Of a stretch of DNA of 64,000 nucleotides, positions 7,751 through 15,467 are shown in pieces. Source of the DNA: Mucilaginibacter robiniae. Its GTDB lineage: Bacteria; Bacteroidota; Bacteroidia; Sphingobacteriales; Sphingobacteriaceae. The notes under the pieces were generated by a model. The model made no database searches, had not been told where the DNA came from, and saw only the letters and a list, made by a program, of their open reading frames with translations. The stretch is from NCBI RefSeq assembly GCF_012849215.1, contig NZ_CP051682.1, positions 992,001 through 1,056,000 of the forward strand. The letters are read 5' to 3'. The position numbers were made by a program, and so were the translations under genes. The number at the start of each line of letters is the position of its first letter. Position 1 is the stretch's first letter.

Positions 7751-9388
7751 ATGTCGTTTTCAGCCAGTACTCAACCGGTATTACTTCATACTAATACCTC
7801 TATATCGCCTTCAACATGCGGACCGCTATGCCAAAGCCGGCAAGCGGGTACTGGTGCTGCACAGCCCGTTGCACAGCAGATTACCGACTTTTTCAGTAAG
7901 CTATTTGACACTCATGATTTCCCGGCGCGCTGGCATTGCGGAAATTGGACCGACTTTCATGGCTGGTTGTACATCTTGTCTGATCTGGGTATTTGGGCTG
8001 CCTATTTTGCTATTCCGATTTTGCTTGTACGGCTCATAATTAGAAGAAAGGATGTACCTTTTCAAGGTATTACGCTTCTTTTTCTGGCTTTTGTTTTGTT
8101 GTGCGGCCTTACACACCTGATAGATGCAGTTATTTTTTGGTGGCCAGCCTACCGGCTAAGCGCCATATTGCGTTTAGCAACAGCTATTGTCTCTGTTTTT
8201 GCAGCCTATGCTCTAAACCGCGTTTTCCCGCTGCTCTTAAACTTACGTTCAGTTAAAGATTTAAAAATTGAAATTGCCAAACGTAAAAGAACCGAAGAAC
8301 GTTTATTGGCCAGCGAGTTTTTGCTTACAGAAGCGGGCCGTATTGCCTGTGTGGGCGGCTGGGAATGGGATGTAGTTACCGGAAAGCGTAGCTGGTCAAA
8401 AACAGTGTATGATATTTTAGAAGTACCTACTGATGCCGACGTTAATATAAAAAACGTTTTTTCTTACTATCCGGAACCCTATAATCATTTGCTCAGCCAG
8501 GCTGTAGAAAATGCTTTAGAAAACGGCTGCAAATGGGATTTAGAAGCGATTGCCATTACGGCACAAAATAAAACTTTATGGATAAGACACATCGGCGAAC
8601 CGGTTTATAATCAGCAGGGCAAAGTAGTAAAGCTTAGAGGAACGCTGATGGATATTGATCAGTATAAAAAGCATGAGCTTGAACTGAGCCGCGCCTTAAA
8701 AGCTACGCAAGAAAAAACCCGGCAGTTGCAAAATTTCAGTTATGTGCTTTCTCATAACATCCGCAATCATACCAGCAACCTGTCTGCACTAGCAGAAATG
8801 ATTGAGGTTGACCATATAGATCATGACAACAAAGACTTGATGCTGAAAAGCAAACGTGTAACGCAAGCACTTACCATTACGCTTGATGATTTGGCCAACG
8901 TAATGGAAGCACAGGAACAAAGTATCAGTCAGGAGCTGGTGAGCTTTGCCACGGTTGCCGACCAAGTTACAGAAGCGCAAAATTTTCAACTTCAGCAAAT
9001 ACAAGCAGAAGTTATGCAGCACTTTGAAGTTCCGGCTGTTTACTTTTCACAGTTGTACATGAATAGCATTTTTCAGCACCTACTATCCAATGCTATCCGA
9101 TACCGTGATCCAGCAAAAAATTTGCAGGTACAATTCAGATCGTACCGCAACGAAGATGGCAGGATTGTTTTAGAATGTCAAGACAACGGACTTGGAATGG
9201 ATTTAGAACTGTATGGCCATAAAGTATTTGGCTTGTATGCCACCTTTCATCCATCCTTAAGTGCAAGAGGTGTTGGTTTATACCTGATTAAAACCCAAAT
9301 TGAATCGCAAGGAGGACAAATTACCGTGGATAGCCAGCCTGGTAACGGCAGTACTTTCCGCGTTGTATTTAATACTCAGGAAAACTAA
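7751..9388 (+). CDS. Sensor histidine kinase with ethylene-receptor-like membrane domain and PAS domain
   Basis: 545 residues from ATG 7751. Residues ~60-165 form three hydrophobic helices resembling the ethylene-binding domain of plant ETR1 and cyanobacterial homologues: SDLGIWAAYFAIP, FVLLCGLTHLID and a third helix ending FPLLL. Asp78, Tyr85, Pro89, Cys118 and His122 keep the same spacing as ETR1 Asp25, Tyr32, Pro36, Cys65 and His69. A short coiled coil leads to a PAS domain (~185-305), a histidine box LSHNIRNHTS with His335, and an HATPase domain with N-box (LLSNAIRYRD), DNGLGMD and ARGVGLYL. No response regulator is adjacent. Signal unknown; copper/ethylene or redox sensing is inferred. 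Confidence 0.85.
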   Translation: MSFSASTQPVLLHTNTSISPSTCGPLCQSRQAGTGAAQPVAQQITDFFSKLFDTHDFPARWHCGNWTDFHGWLYILSDLGIWAAYFAIPILLVRLIIRRKDVPFQGITLLFLAFVLLCGLTHLIDAVIFWWPAYRLSAILRLATAIVSVFAAYALNRVFPLLLNLRSVKDLKIEIAKRKRTEERLLASEFLLTEAGRIACVGGWEWDVVTGKRSWSKTVYDILEVPTDADVNIKNVFSYYPEPYNHLLSQAVENALENGCKWDLEAIAITAQNKTLWIRHIGEPVYNQQGKVVKLRGTLMDIDQYKKHELELSRALKATQEKTRQLQNFSYVLSHNIRNHTSNLSALAEMIEVDHIDHDNKDLMLKSKRVTQALTITLDDLANVMEAQEQSISQELVSFATVADQVTEAQNFQLQQIQAEVMQHFEVPAVYFSQLYMNSIFQHLLSNAIRYRDPAKNLQVQFRSYRNEDGRIVLECQDNGLGMDLELYGHKVFGLYATFHPSLSARGVGLYLIKTQIESQGGQITVDSQPGNGSTFRVVFNTQEN

Positions 9389-9457
9389 TCTAGTTTGTTG
9401 CAAAGCTTTATTAAGGTTTTAACTACATTAGTCCTCAATTAACCTTTGAGCAATACA

Positions 9458-9550
9458 ATGAAAAGAAATTTAACTGCATTACTACTGCTATGCTCATGCT
9501 ACGCTTGTAATAAACCCATTGAAAACACTTTTACCTACCACCACTACTAG
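9458..9550 (+). other. Out-of-frame lipoprotein signal peptide of the first MACPF gene
   Basis: ATG 9458 encodes a 30-residue peptide beginning MKRNLTALLLLCSCYACNKP, a convincing Bacteroidota lipoprotein signal, then hits TAG at 9548-9550. The MACPF reading frame overlaps it one base out of register, with no good start of its own. The paralogue at 14068 has signal peptide and MACPF domain in one frame, so this looks like the true 5' end displaced by a one-base insertion or sequencing error. Confidence 0.7.
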
Positions 9551-10487
9551 TATTCCTGAATCTAAAATAACCGTTATTGGCCCAAAGGTTCTTGCAAACT
9601 ATCCTGGCATACAAGGCAGCAGCACCTACAATCTACTAGGTTACGGATATGATGTAACCGGAAAATATGCAGATACCAGCGCTGTACGTCACCAAGCACT
9701 TAATGTAGATGCTTATATCACTAACAATCCAGATCGTTTTATAATCAATCTTGCCTCGTCATCGTATGCGGAAGCTTTTCATACTGAAAATGCGGAAAAC
9801 TTTGCACAACAAACATCTTATTGGCTAACAGCTACCAAAGGCTTAAAGTTGTTTAAAGGCTCTATTACGATTCCTTTTCCTGATTCAGATGCCTTATCTC
9901 GAAAGTACGTTTATGGCAGCTTCTCGCAAGTCATTCAAAGAAAAAGGCTGAGGTACATGGAAAATTACGACCTATTAAAGAACTATCTAACACTTGATTT
10001 CAGTCGAGATCTAAGCACGTTGAGTGCTGCTAGCTTAATTAAAAAGTACGGCACACATGTTTTGTCAGATGTTATACTTGGCGCTAAGTTCAATGTCTAT
10101 TATCAGGCTGTATCCACTGCCTCTGATCGCAAAATATCAGAAACAGCAGGCTTTACTTATGCACTTCAAAAAGTATTTGGCCTGTTTTCGGGCAGTATTG
10201 ATGCTGTAACTGATGAGAGATTAAAAACTATTTCCTCTCCTAAAGTTGTTTATGAAGCTTTAGGAGCAGATGTTACTAAAATAAAAGTAAACAAGCTTGA
10301 TGATAATACCAATGTAAGTATTGTTGATTGGCATTCAAGCACTACTATAGACAATTCAGTCTTTATTGATATTGGCGAAAATGGATTAGTCCCTTTGTAT
10401 GAGCTCATTAGCGATCCCACTAAGAAATTAGAAGTAAAAAATTATATCACTTCTTACCTGATTGCACAACAAGTTAAAGTTCACTAA
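9519..10487 (+). CDS. MACPF-domain protein (copy 1, apparent 5' frameshift)
   Basis: 322 residues in the open frame, nominally from a TTG. It carries the membrane-attack-complex/perforin signature KKYGTHVLSDVILGAKF and the preceding amphipathic region. It is clearly paralogous to the gene at 14068 (shared GKYADTS, KKYGTH, LNVY/FNVY and FTYAL-QVFG segments). MACPF proteins oligomerise into membrane pores; Bacteroidales use secreted members (BSAPs) to kill relatives. The signal peptide lies upstream in another frame, so as written the gene may be a pseudogene. A hairpin terminator follows the stop. Confidence 0.75.
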   Translation: MKTLLPTTTTSIPESKITVIGPKVLANYPGIQGSSTYNLLGYGYDVTGKYADTSAVRHQALNVDAYITNNPDRFIINLASSSYAEAFHTENAENFAQQTSYWLTATKGLKLFKGSITIPFPDSDALSRKYVYGSFSQVIQRKRLRYMENYDLLKNYLTLDFSRDLSTLSAASLIKKYGTHVLSDVILGAKFNVYYQAVSTASDRKISETAGFTYALQKVFGLFSGSIDAVTDERLKTISSPKVVYEALGADVTKIKVNKLDDNTNVSIVDWHSSTTIDNSVFIDIGENGLVPLYELISDPTKKLEVKNYITSYLIAQQVKVH

Positions 10488-10499
10488 TTGGGTAACCTA

Positions 10500-10546
10500 T
10501 TAACAAGAAAGTGCCTTTTTACTAAACAAAAGACACTTTCTTGTTT
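10500..10546. terminator. Bidirectional terminator between MACPF copy 1 and the metalloprotease
   Basis: Arms 10502-10513 and 10534-10545 are perfect 12-base reverse complements with a 20-base loop, followed by a T-rich stretch. It sits between convergent genes. Confidence 0.7.
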
Positions 10547-10556
10547 AATTTGTATC

Positions 10557-13091
10557 TTAAAACTCAAATTCATTACTTGGCATACCAATTGGTGCGCCAG
10601 GTGGCATTTCCAACGGTTCAGCAGGTTGAAACTTTTCTGGATTTTTGTGAAACTCCTCTATTTGCGATAAAGCAAAATACATGGCTGCTTTTTGTTTTGG
10701 TGCCGAACTAGCCAAGCGGCTGTTCATCCATTGCTGCAAATCATTAATCTTTAGCAAAGTCTCGCCACGCACATTCTCACCAGCGCGGGTATTTGCGGCC
10801 AGCTCTAGCAGATACTTTAAGGTTATATTATCCACCAAAATCTGCAATTCTCCTTTATAACCGGGCTGCAATGGCGCTTTCCAGGTTTGGTCAATCAGTT
10901 TATCCAATACGGCTAATAAACCCGGCTGACGGCTGTCGCGCGCGTTGTACTCAATCAGGCGAGCTGCACGATTAGCATCCAGCATATATGATAAAGTAGT
11001 ACCCGCTGCAGTTTCGGCAGCACTAATTGGATCGAACGTTACGCCCGTATGGCCCCCAAAGGTTTCTACCGATGCTGGGTAACCTACTGGCCTCGGCGGA
11101 ATTTTGGCAATCAGCGCTTCAGGCAAAGCTAATGCTTCAGGTGTAATGGTGCTCATGAGTGCGTCAAATGCTCGCCATTGTTCGGCAGGCTCCACCATTT
11201 TGGTTACAATTTCACCATCGTTTTTCAAGGCATGGGTAAAGTATAAACCACCCAATGAGTTGGATACGGCTTCAATCTGGTAACGGTGCAGCAAATACAT
11301 TGGCACCAACACTTCTTCCAACGTAGCCATAGGTGCATCTTGCCTAATAGCTTTTTCTGAGAAGTTATCCAGTACGTGCCGGCGAACGGCCATTAATTTA
11401 TTCATCTGGTCAACCGCATTTACGCCATCATCCCACTGGTGCGACATCGGATGCACACCTCCACCAATATCGGGAATAAAGATATGACCTTGTGCCAAGG
11501 TTTCTTTCATGATTTGGTCTAGAGCAGTATTCTCATCAGTCCCTTTTGGAAATTCAGCATATCCCCACGTAATGGCCCGCTTATCCCAGGCACCTATACC
11601 AGTAGCATAAGCATTAGATACATCGATAGTTCCGTCAGCTTTTAAGGAAAACCGCGGGAAAGGGTAATCCATTACTGAAGCCCGTTCATGCGTACTGGAA
11701 GTAAAGTTATGGTATAACCCCAACGTATGACCAATTTCGTGAGCCGATAACTGCCGGATTCGGGCCAGTGCCATCTTTTCCATTTTGTCGGTTACTGGTT
11801 TGCCATCTTCATATGGTTGCAGCAAACCCTCGGCAATTAGGTAATCCTGCCGGTGCCGGTCAGAACCTAAGGTCACTACACCTTTAATAATTTCGCCGGT
11901 ACGTGGGTCTGTATAGGATGAACCATAAGAGAAAGCCCGCTCCGGACTGCCCGATCGGTTTACCCAGTTCACTACGTTGTAACGAATATCCATCGGGTCG
12001 GCACCTTCGGGTAGCTCTTTTACCTGAAAAGCATTTTTATAACCGGCAGATTCAAAAGCCTGGTTCCACCAGGAACCACCTTCAATCAACGCCTTTTTAA
12101 TGAGCGGTGGCGCCCCCCGGTCAATATAATACACAATAGGTTCTACCGGTTCGCTCATAGCTGCGCCGGGGTTCTTTTTTTGCAGACGGTGCCGGGCAGT
12201 AAAACGCTTCATTAAAGGCTCCGACATGGGTGCCGAAAAATCATAATAAGAAAACTGGTTGAAACCTGACCGCGGATCAAATTTGCGTGGTTTAAAGTTA
12301 TCATCTGGTAGCTCTACAAAAGCCTGGTGCATACGTACCGTTACCGAACTTGGGTCGGGCGCAATGCCCCCACCCCGGCGGCTACCTCCACCACCATTAC
12401 CCGCAAAAGTAATCAGCGCTTCAAATTCTGAGTTTTTAGGAAAGTTTTTAGTATTACCCATATAAACGGCCGACCGTGTTTCATCAAACCGGTAACCACC
12501 ACCTGCTGCTACACTGGCATTGCCTCGGCTACCCGCAGCAATGGCACTGCCCAGGTTACCACGACCTGAGCCTAAACCCTCGCCAATATGCTGGCTATCG
12601 CGCAGCAAAAAAGGAGTTAAATCTAATAGTACATGATCACCTTCAATAGCTACGGGTGCAAAACCAAAAACTACTGATTTCGCAAAAGCATTGTCTACTG
12701 CTTTTTTCTCGTCCTCGTTGCCCTTCACAGCTCGATAGTTTTCTACCGGCTGCACTAAAAATATTTTAGGGCCAACTTTTACAAACCGGGTAATTACCGA
12801 TGATGCCTGCCCGCGTTCGGGACCACCATTACCCACCCCATCCACCAGTGAACTGAAATACAGAAAGTCTTTGTCAAAGTTATTCACTTCTAAATAAACC
12901 TTGCCGCTACGTTCATCGTAGTAAAAGTTAAAATAACCTTCAAACTTCTTTAAGTTTTGTGTAAAGGAAGTAATAGTAGCTGATGGGTGGGTGTCGGAAT
13001 TATGACCTTCGCCGTTTAATGGCCTGTTTTGTGCTGTAGCCATGCCTGATACGGTCAGCATAGCCGCAGTGATGGGTATAAAATATTTCAT
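10557..13091 (-). CDS. Zinc-dependent metalloprotease, metzincin type (DUF5117-family)
   Basis: 844 residues with a Sec signal peptide (cleavage after SGMATA). The catalytic motif HEIGHTLGLYHN near residue 449 is the metzincin HExxHxxGxxH, and a Met-turn-like VMDYPFPRF follows 20-odd residues later. The layout (N-terminal beta-rich DUF5118/DUF5117 region, protease core, C-terminal helical region) is that of the Bacteroidota family annotated as zinc-dependent metalloprotease. Probably periplasmic or exported; substrate unknown. It lies convergent with MACPF copy 1 and divergent from copy 2, but a functional link is not shown. Confidence 0.85.
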   Translation of the reverse strand: MKYFIPITAAMLTVSGMATAQNRPLNGEGHNSDTHPSATITSFTQNLKKFEGYFNFYYDERSGKVYLEVNNFDKDFLYFSSLVDGVGNGGPERGQASSVITRFVKVGPKIFLVQPVENYRAVKGNEDEKKAVDNAFAKSVVFGFAPVAIEGDHVLLDLTPFLLRDSQHIGEGLGSGRGNLGSAIAAGSRGNASVAAGGGYRFDETRSAVYMGNTKNFPKNSEFEALITFAGNGGGGSRRGGGIAPDPSSVTVRMHQAFVELPDDNFKPRKFDPRSGFNQFSYYDFSAPMSEPLMKRFTARHRLQKKNPGAAMSEPVEPIVYYIDRGAPPLIKKALIEGGSWWNQAFESAGYKNAFQVKELPEGADPMDIRYNVVNWVNRSGSPERAFSYGSSYTDPRTGEIIKGVVTLGSDRHRQDYLIAEGLLQPYEDGKPVTDKMEKMALARIRQLSAHEIGHTLGLYHNFTSSTHERASVMDYPFPRFSLKADGTIDVSNAYATGIGAWDKRAITWGYAEFPKGTDENTALDQIMKETLAQGHIFIPDIGGGVHPMSHQWDDGVNAVDQMNKLMAVRRHVLDNFSEKAIRQDAPMATLEEVLVPMYLLHRYQIEAVSNSLGGLYFTHALKNDGEIVTKMVEPAEQWRAFDALMSTITPEALALPEALIAKIPPRPVGYPASVETFGGHTGVTFDPISAAETAAGTTLSYMLDANRAARLIEYNARDSRQPGLLAVLDKLIDQTWKAPLQPGYKGELQILVDNITLKYLLELAANTRAGENVRGETLLKINDLQQWMNSRLASSAPKQKAAMYFALSQIEEFHKNPEKFQPAEPLEMPPGAPIGMPSNEFEF

Positions 13092-14067
13092 AGTTTATAG
13101 GGTAAGGGAGTATAGTTTCAAGTAGCAATTATTTTAAAACCTTAATAGATTAAGAACATTGCCATTATAAACCTAATTACCTAAATTATTTTCAATAACT
13201 TACAATATTTTAATATAAAATATAATTACCAGGCATTTTCTAGACAAACAAAGCCATTATTTTAATAAAATAAACCACAAGGCCAATCATCTCACCAAAA
13301 ACTATCTTACAATTACATATACATCTTATTTATCCACCAGAATGCCTATATTTAATTATTTTCAACACTTGACTTTGAACTTTATTTACAAGAGGCCATT
13401 CTCCTTTATTACTATATTATCACTTCAATAACATTCTCTAATACTTTTTTTGAGCTCTGGTTTCTCTATGTTTTTGCTCGACACCTTTTCCTAATAGATA
13501 GTAGTGCAACCGAGCTTGGTGAGTTCATTTAATTGCAGGTTATTGATTTTACTCGTACAATCCGTTTGCTCTAGGTAGCATTAAGATTAGGAATGCAAAG
13601 CCTACGCCTAGCGGAAGCCACCAACAACAGTTCCAAAGCTAATCAGCAGTACAATTGCGAAATACCAGCAATAAGTGCCAAGAGGCGAAAGATGTAAACC
13701 GCAAATGAACGCCGTGATAAATAGTTTAGCATCCAAGATGAGGTATTCCAATGCTACTTACTTATGGCTAGCAAAGTAGAGATGATCGCTATAACGGCAT
13801 ATTGTGCCCAAATCTCGCGCAGCAGGAACAATCCGTTATAACCTCTCAAATGCAATTCAATTGCAATGGAATAGTACATAAGGATTCATTCTTAAGAAGT
13901 CAATAAGAAGAATGTCGTTGAAGAAGGCAGAAGAAAATGACGGAACAGAGTTCTGCAATCATTAAATCTCTCCTTAAAACTACTTCCTAACTAAAAGTTA
14001 CCTAATTACAACTATGGGTTAATTCATTAACGGCTTTTACATAACTTAGCACATCTTAACTTAAACC
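13092..14067. other. 976-base gap between protease and MACPF copy 2
   Basis: No intact gene. The part next to the protease (13092-13540) is very AT-rich with no convincing coding signal. The part 13549-13879 contains a decayed minus-strand membrane-protein gene described separately. The last ~190 bases are the leader of MACPF copy 2. Confidence 0.6.
13549..13879 (-). pseudogene. Decayed small membrane protein
   Basis: From ATG 13879 the minus strand reads a hydrophobic peptide (MYYSIAIELHL..., AVIAIISTLLAIS) to a stop near 13756. The next frame then continues hydrophobic (LEYLILDAKLFITAF, WYFAIVLLISFGTVVG) to a stop near 13607. The third frame continues again (WLPLGVGFAFLILMLPR) to TAA at 13551-13549. 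Three consecutive hydrophobic segments in successive frames are best explained by one gene of about 110 codons and four membrane helices broken by two indels. The family is not recognised. Confidence 0.5.
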
Positions 14068-15084
14068 ATGAGTAAAAAACTACTTTTGCTAGCTGCGATA
14101 GGACTATTTGCATCTTGCAAAAAATCCAATAATTCGAATCCTGAAAATCCTGTTCCGGAAACTATTAAAGAAATGAACTTTACCATTACAGGGCCAAAGT
14201 CCTTTTCTTCTGCACCTGTTCAGCAAGGAACTGGCAAGTTTAATTTTTTAGGATATGGATATAATATAATCGGTAAATATGCTGATACGAGCTCAGTTAG
14301 GGCGCAGGTAATTAATACCTCAGCCTACGCCACAGCTTACCCCGGACGCATCGATTTTAGCAGCTCTACTTCAAGTGGCTTTACATCATTGTATGCAGAA
14401 AATGCTGAAGACTATTCAAGAAAAATTTCTATGAATTTAAAGGAGACCGAAGGCATGAAGCTTTTTAAGAATTCAATTACTACAGTATTTCCAGGCCAGG
14501 ACGCTATTTCAAATAAATATATCTATGCACAGAACGTTTACGCAATGAACTGGAAAAGTATTAGAACTTATTGGGATAATGGTGAAGGCTATTTAACATC
14601 TGAATTCAGCGTTGATGTACAGAATTTAACACCCGAAAACCTGGTAAAAAAATATGGTACTCACATCTTATCCGGCATTGTACTAGGAGAAAAGCTCAAT
14701 GTTTATTTTCAGGCAAAATCATCTGATAACGACAAGCTACATTCATCAATAGTAGGGTTTACCTACGCATTGAAACAAGTTTTTGGCTTTATGTCTGGCT
14801 ATGCAGATCCGCTTAAACCGGCAGAAGTAAACGCTATTTCTGAACCAAAGCTCGTTTACGAAGCTATAGGTGGTGACCCATCAAAAGTTAACAAAGTGGT
14901 AACTGATAAAAGAACACTTATTAGATCTAATGATTGGTTTCCAACCTGCACGGAAGATAAGGCTTTGTTTATAGATATTATAAGGCTAACTCCACTGTAT
15001 GATATGATTGTTGATCCTGTTAAAAAAGCTGAAGTAAAAAGCTACATTACTTCATACATGGAGCAAAATCAAGTTAAAATATAA
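14068..15084 (+). CDS. MACPF-domain lipoprotein (copy 2, intact)
   Basis: 338 residues with a lipoprotein signal (MSKKLLLLAAIGLFASCKK; Cys17 as lipid anchor). The MACPF signature is KKYGTHILSGIVLGEKL with LNVYFQA after it; the domain spans most of residues 60-330. Members form pores or act as BSAP-type antagonistic toxins in Bacteroidota. The lipoprotein signal suggests surface or outer-membrane display. It is the intact paralogue of the gene at 9519, separated by the metalloprotease and a decayed gene. Target and any immunity partner are unknown. Confidence 0.85.
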   Translation: MSKKLLLLAAIGLFASCKKSNNSNPENPVPETIKEMNFTITGPKSFSSAPVQQGTGKFNFLGYGYNIIGKYADTSSVRAQVINTSAYATAYPGRIDFSSSTSSGFTSLYAENAEDYSRKISMNLKETEGMKLFKNSITTVFPGQDAISNKYIYAQNVYAMNWKSIRTYWDNGEGYLTSEFSVDVQNLTPENLVKKYGTHILSGIVLGEKLNVYFQAKSSDNDKLHSSIVGFTYALKQVFGFMSGYADPLKPAEVNAISEPKLVYEAIGGDPSKVNKVVTDKRTLIRSNDWFPTCTEDKALFIDIIRLTPLYDMIVDPVKKAEVKSYITSYMEQNQVKI

Positions 15085-15211
15085 GGAGCTATACTCATAA
15101 TTATGAAAGTCCTGGGGGTTCTTTTCGAAATTTTTTTTATTGATTTAAAAAGTTTATTATATATTCAAATTCTTCACAATAATATTCTTTTTATCATCAG
15201 TGTTTGTATAA

Positions 15212-15319
15212 GCCTCTTTGCTATTCAGCTTTGGTAATAACGATGTAAAAGAGTTCAACTTTAAATTTGGTATTGATGGTCCGTACAGAAAAACAGTACC
15301 AACTTCGGGAATAAGCTAA
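15212..15319 (+). pseudogene. Possible N-terminal remnant of a third MACPF paralogue
   Basis: An open stretch of 35 codons ends at TAA 15317-15319. Its peptide includes NDVKEFNFKFGIDGPYRKT, which resembles ETIKEMNFTITGPKSF in copy 2 just after the signal peptide. The similarity is short and the call tentative. Confidence 0.3.
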
Positions 15320-15331
15320 TGTAAATCACAC

Positions 15332-15380
15332 TTAAAAATTATAAGCTATTTATTTATAAATAGCTTATAATTTTTAAATT
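15332..15380. terminator. Strong hairpin downstream of MACPF copy 2
   Basis: Arms 15332-15352 and 15357-15377 are perfect 21-base reverse complements with a 4-base loop; the right arm ends in five T. Confidence 0.75.
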
Positions 15381-15467
15381 ACTAATACCCAATTAGGCAC
15401 ATCATTTCACTGCAAGTTTCCACACCAAGCCTTTACCCTTTCGCCGTTTTTACCTAACTTAGTTGCT

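Larger units (their letters stand above)
15085..15467. other. Gap between MACPF copy 2 and dnaX
   Basis: 383 bases. It holds a possible third MACPF remnant (15212-15319), a 21-base inverted repeat terminator (15332-15377), and about 90 bases of dnaX leader. No intact gene is seen. Confidence 0.6.
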
